From: Silene latifolia
Lineage: Eukaryota > Streptophyta > Magnoliopsida > Caryophyllales > Caryophyllaceae
Assembly (NCBI RefSeq): GCF_048544455.1
Contig: NC_133537.1
Coordinates: 66,160,134-66,224,133, forward strand
Length of the DNA: 64,000 nt
Direction of reading: 5' to 3'
In this document: positions 1 through 10,834 of the stretch, one piece after another
How the letters are laid out: the number at the start of each line of letters is the position of its first letter
Numbering within the stretch: position 1 is the first letter of the stretch
The notes under the pieces: model-generated
Databases searched by the model: none
Seen by the model: the letters and a program-made list of their open reading frames with translations, nothing else
What the model was told of the DNA's origin: nothing
Position numbers and translations under genes: made by a program

Positions 1-675
1 CCACTCTCCAAGGGAGGATATCTCGAGATAATCAAGCTTTCGATCCCGAGTCTCGGTCAGGACAAACGGAAAGTCTTTGCCCAATTTTTATCATCTCCAG
101 AGTCCAGGTTAGTAATTAATGGAGACATTTTCGATTTTATTCTCAAATTAAAGCGACCATCAACAGGATTTTTCATATGATATACTGCCTTGATATCATT
201 AATAGTAATTACAAGATTATGTTTAGCACATAAATTTTCAATAGAATGGACAAGTTTCCAAACCATTGGCATAATCTGAAAAGGAGATGCCTCCATAAAA
301 CGAATGGTATCAATCATTAAGGGAGTAAAAGGTAACTTACAGCCTGCTTTGAACGCCCATTCAAAAATACAGAACCAACCAGGTGATACCCAGTTAGCCC
401 TAACCGGACACGACTCAGGGATCCATACCTCAGTTGACTCAGGAATTATTTTCTTCTCCCTTAGAATCTTGTCATAGTTTGTTTTTAGTAAATTTTCCTC
501 AGGGAAAGAAGAATCCAGAGATTGAAGAGCAGTAAAAACAGAATCCTGATACTTGAAAGCCACAGCACGAGCAGGAGGATCAATTTCCCTCACCTCTTCC
601 TCTTGGATGTCTGTGGGTTCAGCTGCTCAAACAGCAGCAGCACTTTCTGGGATGCGGGGCGTTTTTGGCTCCCAT
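1..675 (-). pseudogene. Antisense ORF (aORF) of Tat element, 'putative gypsy type transposon' (Transposase_28-like), broken copy A
   Basis: The minus strand encodes a 178-codon open stretch (593 to 57) that matches the aORF of copy B (32847-32154) over its whole length. Shared landmarks are VWIPES.PVRANW, a GxFxIFEWAFKxGC core, MPMVWK(L/I)VHS, LCAKHNLVIT and DSGDDK.WA. This is the layout of the Pfam family called putative gypsy-type transposon, assigned from memory and without a search. The copy is broken: an in-frame TGA lies upstream of the open stretch where copy B reads on, the only likely ATG (673-675) is out of frame, and near position 60 the homology shifts frame (it continues as LDYLEI). 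The molecular function of aORF proteins is unknown. The rest of the gene lies left of the window. Confidence 0.75.
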
Positions 676-831
676 ATCTATTATTGTCGATTTATTGTGG
701 TAAAGTTAAATTATTTAAAGAGTGTAAATTAGCAGGACAAGATTTCGGGAAATAGGGAGAATTTGGAAAAAAAAAATTTAGCAAAGAAAGTGGAGGAAAT
801 TTGGTGAAAAATAACATCGCCCTAAATACCG

Positions 832-839
832 TATTTATA
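832..839 (-). promoter_or_regulatory. TATA box of the antisense ORF, copy A
   Basis: On the minus strand this reads TATAAATA, about 155 bases upstream of the candidate ATG at 675. Copy B has the same octamer about 120 bases upstream of its aORF ATG. That the box persists while the surrounding sequence diverged suggests an antisense promoter inside the element, separate from the LTR. Confidence 0.6.
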
Positions 840-1031
840 GAAGATGTATAACGGTATGGAAACCCTAGAAATTGCAAAACTGCCAAAGCATGACATCACT
901 TAGCCGTTGCGGTGTTCAACGGTAACTAGGAGTCTAAGAGTCTTTGAATAAATATGACTCTTCTTATTGTATAACCGGTAAAATTGACATCTCCCCCGGT
1001 CGATCCGATGGGTAAAATGTCAAGGGGCAAT

Positions 1032-1742
1032 TGTTAGCCCATTTAGCCTGGTCGACTCCTACTTAGCCTCGACCTCACAAGGCTGATTGGGGCAGACAGA
1101 GACCGGACAATTCTAACCACTTTGTCGGATAGATGAAAAATATTACGGGATGAATAAACTATCTAATCCCAAAAGAGTGGCCACGATGGTAAGCACAGAA
1201 TAGCCTGGTAATACTCCTAGACATGCTGGATTGAGTTGAAAAGCAGGCTAACGATTACAACAAGATTAATGTTCATGTCTTATTATCAAGGAAGACCAAG
1301 TCTAATCACGAAGCTATATTACCAATGAACCTGGACATACAAGAGGAGGATGAGTTGCTGAAATATTCAAAGGAGAACGAGTCAACCGAGTTAATAGGGA
1401 GTGTGCCCTATTAATCCGTGATGCTCAACAAAGAGGGGAACGTTGAAGATCAATCCAACGTTATCATTTGAGAAGTATAAATAGAATGGAAACACAATTG
1501 TAAAGGATATACACATTTTTGCTTATTAATCAATATATATCACAAATTATCCTCTATTTTCTCTCTGGTGTTTGAGTTTATGCGCCTGTTTGTATTTAGC
1601 CTACATTAAAAACGTAATAACACAATTTATATTATATTCTCTTCTGTCATCCGTTCATACTTATATCTCTAATTTATAGAACTAGATACCCTGACTACTC
1701 TATAATTAAGCCGGATCCTTTCAGGAAAATCCTGCTAAAACA
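1032..1742 (+). repeat. 3' LTR of Tat element copy A (711 bp)
   Basis: It begins TGTTAGCCCA and ends CTGCTAAAACA, so it has TG...CA termini. Ends and overall layout match the 790-bp LTR of copy B (33196-33985), but the middle is strongly diverged, so the two are different subfamilies or old copies. The 5' LTR is outside the window. Confidence 0.75.
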
Positions 1743-2834
1743 CTATTCTTTAGTATAAATACCCCTTTGTACTACCTAGATTAGCATCATTCCCTAATCA
1801 ATTCTTATGCTCTCTTAGTCTATTCTAATTAGTCTTAATTTAATTGTAATACATTTCTCAATATTAATCATATCTTAATATTTCCTTAATTTCTCTATTG
1901 TTCTTCCTTTATTTTAGGTAATTAGAAGATTATTTGGGTTTATTTGGAGGATTGACAACCTTCCATCAATCATCAAGTAATTCTATTATTCTTTGCTTTA
2001 TTATTTGGAATCATCTTAATAGGTATAATTCTCTCTTAATCTTGTTTAATATTGTTAATCACTTTCATTTATTCATCATGTTTTGCTTTGTTAGTATGAT
2101 TGACAACCTTATTGGCATGCTAAACTTGATCATGAGTGAGTAGTCTCCTTAACTAGGGTTAATGGGGAATTAGGGGAAACAAACATGGAGAATGATTCAT
2201 GCTTAATCTAATATGTTTTCATAATTAAATTGCTTGCTTGTTGTGATTTCAACTTATGCACATGTTATGTTTGATGAAATGCGAGCCTATGAATCCTTGC
2301 ATTTTTTACCCATCACCTATATTTTCAATGAGGCTTGTACGCTTATACACCAACTCGAGCCTCATTAGACCATGCATATAGTTGGATAGGAAGGATTAAG
2401 TCGACTTGTAGGTGTTGTACAATCTAATCGATTCGGCTCCGGGACCCAAACCTTCTTAGGGATTGTAAGATATACACTAACTCGATCCCATTGTAACAAT
2501 AAGTGCTTGCTATCTAATTGAGAACATGTTTCTATGATCAACTCCCATGAATGCCTATGAACCCATGACACCCTAGTGCCTTTAATCAATTGTTTACAAC
2601 CCCTCTACTTGCTTTACTTTGTTTTTATTCATCTTGTTGATTAATTTAGTTTATCTCCTACCTCAACCTAAATTGTGACACCCTTAGACATAGCTACTTG
2701 CAATTGAGAATCCTACATCAATACCCGTCCCTTGGGATCCGACCTTTACTTACCTCATTACTAAGAGTAGTTTGTGAAGTTATAAATATTGTTTTGGTTG
2801 GTAGCTTTTGACGACGAGTTTTAAATCCACACCA
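1743..2834 (+). repeat. 5' LTR of F1a, right part only
   Basis: This matches 11449-12541 (the F1a 3' LTR) nearly base for base, from the TATA region (tataaata, 1754-1761) to the ending CCACACCA. The left ~600 bp were displaced out of the window by the Tat copy A insertion at 1742/1743. Confidence 0.9.
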
Positions 2835-2841
2835 AAAAAAA

Positions 2842-2859
2842 TGGCACTGTTGCCGGGGA
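2842..2859 (+). other. Primer binding site of F1a (tRNA-Asp type)
   Basis: TGGCACTGTTGCCGGGGA, seven bases after the LTR end. It differs in two positions (AC for GC) from the TGGCGCCGTTGCCGGGGA of F1b and F1c, the primer site characteristic of Athila elements. Confidence 0.85.
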
Positions 2860-2976
2860 CGGTGTTAAATTGATTTGATTTTCATTAATTGTTTTTAGTT
2901 GTGTCTTTCTTTACCTTGAGGGAGAGCACTTCTTCAAGGTACTTCTCACCCTTTTATCTTAAGTGTACTTTGCAAG

Positions 2977-5900
2977 ATGGATATTATAGATTGTTGTGTA
3001 GAGGACCATATGAGTACTACTCTCATCAAAGACCCTTTGCAAGCATTGGAAGCCTTAGAAGCAAGTGAGGCCAAAAATAAGCATTGGGAATTGGAAGTAG
3101 ATCTCCTTGAAGTCGCTCTAGCCAACAAAGAACTCACCTATGAGCAATCCGTGTTGATAAATAACATTCTCGAGGAAGCATCACAATCCACTAAAGAAGA
3201 ACAAGTAACCAAAGATCATACCATACAAGCCGAAGAGCTAGATGAATATGCCATGGAATTTGAATACGATGGGTATGATGAGCTTGACGAACAAGTCGAA
3301 TATGCCATGAGAATGGAATGTATAATGGAAATGGAGCATGTCCTTAGTGAACCTTCAATGGTAGAAAGTGAGGTACAAACTCCAACTCTAAAACCCCTTC
3401 CCCCAAATTTGAAGTATGCTTACCTTGATGAATCTAAAACCAAACCCGTGATTGTTAATGAAAACCTTAATGAGAATCAATTGGAAAGTTTGCTTGATGT
3501 GTTAAAAGAACATGAAAAGGCTATAGGTTATAGTCTAGATGACCTTAAGAGGATAAGCCCCAATTTTTACATGCATAGAATTCATCTAGAAGAGAACCAT
3601 AAGCCTACCATCCAAGCCTAAAAGAGACTAAACCCCCATATGCAAGAAGTTGTAAAAGTGGAGGTTATGAAACTACTTGATGCGGGAATCATATATCCTA
3701 TATCGGATTCTTTGTGGGTTAGCCCCGTTCAAGTGGTACTCAAGAAAGGAGGCACCACGGTGGTGACAAATTATAAGAACGAGCTAATACCCACAAGGAA
3801 GATCACTGGTTAGCGTATGTGTATTGACTATCGTAAATTGAATTCCGCAACAAGAAAGGATCATTTCCCCCTACCATTCATTGACCAAATGCTTGAGAGG
3901 TTAGCCTCTAACAAATTCTTTTGCTACCTTGACGGGTACTCGGGATTCTTCCAAATCCCGATACACCCGGATGACCAACATAAGACTACTTTCACATGTC
4001 CCTACGGTACCTTTGCGTATAGGAGAATACCTTTCGGACTATGTAATGCCCCCGCTACTTTCCAAAGATGCATGATGAGTGTCTTCTCCGATTATCTAGA
4101 AACCATAATGGAAGTTTTTATGGATGATTTTAGCGTTTATGGAAAATATTTTGACTCTTGCTTGCATAACCTTTCTCTTGTATTGCAAAAATGTGAAGAT
4201 GTTAGCCTTGTCTTGAATTGGGAAAAGTGTCACTTTATGGTCAATGAAGGTATTATTTTGGGTCATTTAATCTTGGAAAAGGGCATCGAAGTCAATAAAG
4301 CCAAAGTTGAGGTGATAGAGTAACTCCCACCTCCCGTGAATGTTAGTGGAGTGAGGAGCTTTCTCGGTCGTGCGGGTTTCTATCGCCGTTTCATAAAAGA
4401 TTTCTCAAAAATCGCGAAACCTCGCACTCAACTTTTGCTTAAAGATGCCCAATTCCAATTCACTAATAAGTGTGTTGAAGCCTTTTACAGAATCAAGGAA
4501 GCATTAATCTCGACACCGATCATCCAACCACTAAATTGGGAACTACCATTTGAGATCATGTGCGATGCGAGTAACTACGCCGTTGGAGCGGTTCTTGGCC
4601 AACGGGTAGGAAAAGCCTTGTATGCTATCTATTACATAAGCAAGACTCTTGATGCCACCCAAGTGAACTATGATACTACCGAGATGGAACTCCTTGTCAT
4701 TGTCTATGCACTAGACAAGTTCCGTTCCTATTTTCTTGGATCAAAAGTGATTGTTTTCTCGGATCATCGTGTCCTTAGACATCTCTTGATAAAGAAAGAA
4801 GCGAAATCAAGATTGTTGAGATGGATTTTGCTACTCCAAGAATTTGATTTGGAGATAAGAGATAAGAAGGGAGCCGAGAATGTGGTAGCGGATCACTTGT
4901 CAAGAATTCGATTCCACAATGATGAGGGAGAGACACCGATCAATGACTCTTTCCCCGATGATATCTTGATGGCCATCCATTCATAACTTGAGAGGCACAC
5001 CACACCGTGGTTTGCCAACTATGCTAATTACATTGTTGGAGGAGTTCCTCCTCCGAACTTGAACTATAATCAAAGAAAGAGATTCTTGTTTGAAGTGAAG
5101 ATATATTTTTGGGATGATCCAAATCTTTACAAGGAATGTAGTGATGGACTTTACCGAAGATGCATACCCCAATGGGAAGTTCAAGGTGTTTTAGAAGGAT
5201 GTCATTCATCACCTTATGGACTACACCATGGAGCACGAAGAACAATTGCTAAAGTACTTCAATCGGGTTTCTTTTGGCCTACCATGTTTGAAGATGCTAG
5301 AGAATTTATTCTCCATTGTGATCCTTGCCAAAGAACCGGGAACATTTCTTGGAGAAATGAGATGCCACAACGAGGAATATTGGAGGTAGAAATTTTCGAT
5401 GTATGGGGAATTGGCTACCAAGGACCATTTGTATCATCTCAAGGAAACAAGTACATTCTTGTAGCCATCGATTATGTATCAAAGTGGGTAGAAGCAATTG
5501 CTACCCCAACCGATGACACCAAGACGGTTACTAAACTCCTCAAGAAAGTAATCTTTCCAAGATTCGGAGTCCCTAGAGAACTCATTAGCTATGGAGGGAC
5601 ACACTTCCATGAAAAGAAGCTCACCTCTCTTTTGACAAAATATGGTGTTCAACATAGAACCGGTTTGGGATATCATCCTCAAATAAGCGGTCAAGTTGAA
5701 GTTTCGAATAGAGAAATCAAACAAATTCTTGAAAAGGTTGTTAACAAGACTCGTAGGGATTGGAGTATGAAGCTTGATGATACTGTTTGGGCTTATAGGA
5801 CGGCCTATAAGACTCCCATAGAAGCCTCTCCTTACAAGCTAGTCTATGGAAAGGCAAGCCATTTGCCAATTGAGCTAGAGTACAAAGCCTTTTGGGCAAT

Positions 5901-6294
5901 CAAAGCTCTCAACCTTGACCTCAAGTTAAGTGGTCAAAAGAGGATAATGCAAATTCAAGAGTTGGAGGAATTCCGACTACAATCCTACGAAAATGCAAAT
6001 ATGTACAAGGAGAGGACAAAATTGATTCATGACAAGAGGATCAAGCAAAAGGCCTTGCACAAGGGAGACAAAGTCCTTCTATTTAACTCCCGATATCGAC
6101 TCTTTCCTGGGAAGTTAAATTCAAGATGGATGAGGCCCTATGTAATCACCAAAGTAGGAAAATATGGCGACTTTGAAATAAAGTCGGAGGATGGAAACAA
6201 GTTCAAAGTCAACGGCCAAAGGTTGAAGCCATATTATGAAGGAGCATTCATCAGAGAAGTAGAGGTCATCCGCCTCAAGCCTCTCCCACCATGA
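2977..6294 (+). pseudogene. Athila pol (reverse transcriptase - RNase H - integrase), F1a copy with four stops
   Basis: A single frame of about 1105 codons with no frameshift but four in-frame stops: TAA 3619, TAG 3811 (tgg in F1c), TAA 4321, TAA 4984. Order: an acidic leader (~200 residues) starting MDIIDC; reverse transcriptase with [19 protein letters not shown] and the active site FMDDFS; RNase H starting [11 protein letters not shown]; integrase with an HHCC-like zinc finger (H..H..CDPCQ) and a DDE core. The second catalytic Asp of integrase is lost: codon 5590-5592 reads TAT (Tyr) in S-Y-G-G-T, where F1c has S-D-G-G-T. Pol has its own ATG in a good context directly after the leader, with no gag or protease before it. 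The match with F1c (49807-53124) is end to end. Confidence 0.93.
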
Positions 6295-6544
6295 AAAGAC
6301 CATCAAAGAGAGAGTTTGGTGGATTCCTCTCTAAACCACCATTTGTAAATATACTAACTCTTCTCACTTGTATTTTTAACTTTATTGCATTTACATAAAA
6401 GCATGATTTTTGACATGAGAGTCGGTGAGGGAGTGTTACTAACTCTTTTGATGAATGAAGGATTTAGCAATTTAAGTGTGGGGAAGCACTCTTATCAATG
6501 ATTGAAATGAGGAGAAAGAAGAACAAAAAGGAGGAAACCCCATG

Positions 6545-6950
6545 GACAAGCCTGAGCCCGTGGGAACTACAGATAATCCGGGCGTCCCAGGGAGTAACGA
6601 CCTGAGCGTCTTGGCCTCAGGACGCGGGTCTTGGGAGTGCTGGAATTGAAGAAAACATTATATTACAAAATTAGAGCATATTGAGGACGCTCGTCTCAGA
6701 CCCTGAGTCGCCCGCCTTGAGCACGGTTCGCGCGTCCTGGCTGCTTCAAAAATTTAAGGTTCACACTGATTATGAATCCGAGCATCCTCTGAAAAATCCG
6801 AGCATCCCCAGAGAAAAGATCCGCTCGTCTTGAGCAAAATCCACGCGTCCCAGCACGGGTTGGAAATTCCAGAGTGCACTGACTGAGGATCTGAGCGTCC
6901 TGAGCCCGTCCCGAGCACGGCCCGCGCGTCTCCCTCCCGTGATGATCTTC
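6545..6950 (+). repeat. GC-rich motif array upstream of ORF1 (F1a)
   Basis: At least ten loose copies of a motif close to (A/G)TCCG(A/C)GCGTCC in both orientations stand out from AT-rich DNA, for example atccgagcatcc, gatccgctcgtc, gatctgagcgtcc and atccgggcgtcc, separated by 10-40 bases. The same motif family forms an array in the LTR of this element (about 11165-11365). It lies between the end of pol and a TATA box (7015) that precedes ORF1. Confidence 0.75.
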
Positions 6951-7014
6951 TATTTTCGACATATGCTTTCTCCTACCCATCACCCATTTCATGACACCTC
7001 ATCCTTCCTTCCTT

Positions 7015-7020
7015 TATAAA
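7015..7020 (+). promoter_or_regulatory. TATA box of a predicted internal ORF1 promoter (F1a)
   Basis: TATAAA in cctttataaaacat, about 65 bases after the motif array and about 158 bases before the ORF1 ATG. F1c has a TATA box in the same relation to its ORF1 (49060-49066, minus strand). Confidence 0.5.
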
Positions 7021-7177
7021 ACATAAAATCCCCTCCCATATGACTCAATTCACACAAAAAGCACACATTCACCTCTCTAAATTAAAAACCCCCAAAACCT
7101 AGGGTTTCAAGAAGGATCCCAATTACAAAGAATATCCTCATCTTCAACAAGCAAAACTTCAAGATCTACTTTTAAAG

Positions 7178-8740
7178 ATGAGATCAAGAGGGTCCTTGTC
7201 TAGAGAAAGAAGAAGAACAAAAGTAATTGGAAGCTCCTCAACATCTCACCTCAACACATTGAGGAGAGAGAATGAAGAAATAGTTGATCTCTCAAGACTT
7301 AATGAGTTCTCCAACATAGAATTCGTTAATGATGTCCAAAGACTCGTCTTTCATCGTCTCCTTGGTAAGAACATTCTTCCTACTAAATTCATGCGCCATG
7401 GTCATTAAGGAAACTAGGCATTTATCATCAAACCGAGGCGCTCTTTGAATTATTTGGTCTTTCAACCATGTTCAACATGCATGAGTTCACTTATCGGCCC
7501 TTAGTCCTCGAATTCTTGAGTTTCCTAAAGATTTTTACCTTGAACAAGACGATTTGTGTGGAGTTTAGACTAGAGAACACAAATCGAATGATGACTCTTG
7601 TGGAGTTTGCTAGTGTGTTGGGCCTTGATGTATCGCCTACCCATACATCAAAACCTCGGAATTATAGCATAGCACCTCTATGGCGAGCCATGACGGGTCG
7701 CGATTTCTCTTTCATTAAGGAATGCTCGGCCTCTTACATTCAAAACCCCATTATTCGGCTTACTTACCGGTTTATCACAAGCACTCTCTTAGCCCGCCGT
7801 GATCCCGCAGTAGTGAATGAACTAGATCTAGTTTTTATGGAGTCCTACCTAAAGATATAAGGGAGGAGCGGTTATCACTTCAACGCCCCCTTAGTACTTC
7901 TTGAAAGATGGGCAAAGTTCCGGAACGGAGATGATGATGGTATGATCCACATTGTCAATGGAGGATTAATAACAAGGCTTCCAAAATTCCTCAACCCCAA
8001 TTTCAACAACAACAATGCCTATATACCTCTTTTGGGCAACACCATGATTGATGAGATGTTGATTTTTCGACAAGATGTTGATTTCCCGACAACACCATTG
8101 GATCACCCTTGAGGGCTTTGAGCGAAAGATTAAGTGGCTCACCAAGGGAAGCACCCCCATTTTTCTTCCAATGGAAGGTTTAACAAGGATATCACCTCGA
8201 AGGGGTCCCCTCTCGCAAGTACCATCCTACCTCATCCCAACTCGTTCCAACCAAGTAAATCAAACCCCACCTCCTACCCAACCTCAACAACATGAACCTC
8301 AAACAAATGAAAAAGAGAAAGTTGTTATCCCGCCTTACCCATTTCTATATCAACCTTATAATCACCCAAATCCCTTCATCCTTCCTAGAGATGACTTTTT
8401 CATGGGTCTACTCCAAGACATGCACCAAAAGCAATATGAAGTAAGGGTGGACAATTACTATGCTCTCTATCCACAATTTCACCGATTGGCCCAACAAGGG
8501 CATATTAGTGAAGAGGGAATGCTTCCCTCTTGGGCTCAAATGGATATCCTTTTTCCAAACTCGGAGCATTCCAATGGTGGAACACATGGACATGGACATG
8601 GAGAAGGAGAAGGAGAAAGGTCAAGTGGCGGTGAAACGGTGGAGGTCAATAGCGAGGGGGACGAGTTCATGGATTTTTATGAGAGTGACGATTCAAGAGC
8701 ACAAGGGGATAGTGATCTTGGAGGGGATGATGGTAACTAA
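7178..8740 (+). pseudogene. Athila post-pol ORF ('ATHILA ORF-1' family), broken F1a copy
   Basis: The homologue of the F1c ORF1 (47362-48902) is spread over three frames: 7178-7408 (N-terminus MRSRGS, ending in a one-base deletion at about 7400), 7468-7860 (core with EFRLEN, PLWRAMTGRDF; TAA at 7858) and 8075-8740 (C-terminus). The conserved core resembles the family Pfam calls ATHILA ORF-1, in the position of the putative env gene of Athila elements; its function is not established. The C-terminal third is rich in Pro and Gln (PPYPF, NHPNPFILPRDDF), then Gly/His, and ends in an acidic tail (DSDLGGDDGN). I see no clear signal peptide or membrane segment, so an envelope role is not supported by the sequence. 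Confidence 0.85.
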
Positions 8741-10822
8741 TGAAGATGTTCATGAGCTAGGTGGAGTGGGCATACGCTACTCACCATAGCCAAGGTGAGG
8801 CTCTTCTTTCCCCCTCATTTTTCTTGTCAAAAATTTCATGCTATGCTAACTTGTTTTACAATTGATTGCTTCAATTTCTAGTGTTGTCCTTGTAAAAGTT
8901 AAGGACTATTATTCCACCTTAGTAACATCTAGGTGATGATAAATTTATTGTTCCCACTTTTGAAAATCCAAAATGACAATTAGTTTTATGCATTGCATAC
9001 TTGTGCATGAACTCCCCCATTTTTACACTAGAAATAGTGTCTTACTTGGTTTGGGGAAGTTCAAACACAAGCATTGGGAGTTAATCTAAATTAACTCTCC
9101 AACCAATAAAGTCATGCATCATATAGTGTAGCTTAGATTGCATCACTTGTGTATATGTCATATAGTTTGCATATTAGTGTAGAAATCATGCATTCTCATT
9201 TAGCATGCATAGTTTCCTATCGTTTTGATCATTGAGGACAATGCCCATACTAGTGTGTGGATGGGGAATTCTAACTTGACTTTTAAATCAAAAATTATAA
9301 AAATTGAAAAATTTCGAAAAATACAAAAATATGTTCATTTATTTCACAAACACAAAAACCATAAAAACTTGAAAATTTGAAAACCCCAAAAACATGTCCA
9401 TTCCTTTATAGTGTAGATTGTATATTTTGTATATACTTGTTTGTTTGTTTGTTTATCCTTCTTTCACAATGATCGACTACGCCACATCCTAGGCATGAGG
9501 AATATGAAGACCGCATGGTATGATCTTTCCAAATCTCCTTTTTCCTTTCTATGTTAATGACTATGTGGCTTTATTTTGATTGATGTGGTATACACCAATG
9601 TGATTTTAGGAGTTGTATTTAGCTTTATATGGCATACTAGTTGATTGAAGCATTTGCATTAGGTTGTATAAATGTTAGTTGCATCATGGCATATAGTTGC
9701 ATTTTAGGAAAATTTTATGAAAACATCTATTTGGGAAGCTTGACAAGTGTATATAAGGCCCTTGTAGATACTTTTTCTTCTTAAGACTTTGCTCATTAGA
9801 ATGCTTCTAAAACACCCTAGGATGTGTCATGCTAGTATCCTTTGACCCATGGATTAAGGCCTAGTCAAGAGTACCTTGTGGTGTGATAACTCCTTGGCTA
9901 CCGTTTATCCAAGGTGACCCTTGAAACCATTCAACCATCTTCCACATCCATCACATTTTGACAACAAAAAGGGAATGGGCGCAAAAAATTATGAATTTGA
10001 GTTCAAGCATGGAAATAAAAAATCAAAAAGTTTGCAAATGCATCAAAGAAAAGAGGAGTACAAAAATAAGAACTCCTATGCTTCAAATATAAGCACCCTC
10101 CTTACAAATTGGGGTGACTTTGAAAATGTTCAAAAATGCAAAAAGTTGAAATTGTCAAGCATCAAATGCCAAACATCAAGAAATGGCAAAAAGAGTTGTT
10201 CTCAAATATCAAATGCCACAAGAAATTGGGGGGGAATAACAACATCAAAAGCAAACTCCCATATGAAACTCAAAACACATTGATCCCTTTATCCATCAAA
10301 TCCACTTTTGTGCATGGTAGAGAGGGGACGACTCTTCTTGTCTAGGCAATAAGGAGAATTCCGCGATCCTCCAGTGTTTCTAACACCATAGGGAGACTAA
10401 TCTTGACGAAATCATTTAACGATTGAGGACAAAGGTACCCTAGATTGACACAACTTGGAGGTGATTTATTGGTATCCTTCTAGGCTTAGTAGTTTGAAGA
10501 AACCGTATCTATAATGGAATATGTACCCTTAGATTGCTTCCCTTTTAGATAATTTCTGTCAGTTAGATGAGGAAAGTGGCTATTCATTTTTGTAGATGCA
10601 TCCATTACTTACTTTTGTGTCCCTAATGCTTGGATGTATCGCCATTTTGGCAAGCCCCACCTTGCCTTCCAAGAAGGCATCCTACCTCATGGTTGTCTTG
10701 TTGTGAGTTGAAGGGGCGGAGTGAGACCCGATAATTGTCTCATATCGGCTATATTAGTAGGTTAGTTTAAATAAAGGTCCTAGTTTTAGTCACCTCTTTA
10801 CTCGGGACGAGCAAAGGTTCGA
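8741..10822 (+). other. 3' non-coding region of F1a
   Basis: About 2.1 kb between ORF1 and the polypurine tract. It aligns with 26922-29008 (F1b) and, in part, with 45582-47361 and 37387-37720 on the minus strand (F1c). Open frames such as 9921-10283 are frame-inconsistent between copies and A-rich, so I do not call them genes. The stretch tgaggacaatgcccata and the 9470-9590 block are the best conserved parts. Confidence 0.7.
9470..9590 (+). other. Strongly conserved block in the 3' region of Athila elements (F1a copy)
   Basis: The core gactacgccacatcc...ccgcatggtatgatc is nearly invariant among F1a, F1b (27645-27770) and F1c (46570-46690, minus), although the surrounding sequence varies. 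One frame reads RLRHI.GMRNMKTAWYDLS in all three, but F1a breaks that frame with an extra base and F1a and F1c carry a TGA where F1b has TGG. It may be a cis-acting RNA element rather than a peptide. Confidence 0.65.
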
Positions 10823-10834
10823 TTTGGGGATGTT
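10823..10834 (+). other. Polypurine tract of F1a
   Basis: TTTGGGGATGTT directly abuts the 3' LTR start TGATGTG. The same string precedes the F1b 3' LTR (29009-29020), and a close variant precedes the F1c 3' LTR on the minus strand. Confidence 0.75.

Larger units (their letters stand above)
1..1742 (+). mobile_element. Tat-lineage LTR retrotransposon, 3' end only (copy A)
   Basis: Only the right end of the element is in the window: an antisense ORF, a spacer and a 3' LTR. The LTR starts TGTTAGCCCA after a purine-rich stretch (caaggggcaa, 1021-1030), as expected of a polypurine tract. It ends CCTGCTAAAACA, the same end as copy B at 33985. The next five bases, ctatt (1743-1747), are the predicted target duplication; the other copy lies left of the window. 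The element sits in the 5' LTR of Athila element F1a, whose LTR resumes at 1743. Placing it in the Tat group is inference from the antisense ORF between the expected integrase position and the 3' LTR, a layout known for Tat elements; no gag or pol is visible here. Confidence 0.75.

Noticed and set aside
2977..6294. Stop-codon readthrough or recoding to express pol in F1a
   Set aside because: The stops are of different types, lie at positions not shared with F1c and hit conserved codons (for example Trp at 3811), so they are better read as mutations.
9921..10345. Small Lys-rich frames in the 3' region of F1a (and 28069-28533 in F1b)
   Set aside because: The frame is not kept between F1a and F1b, and the composition follows the A-rich DNA.
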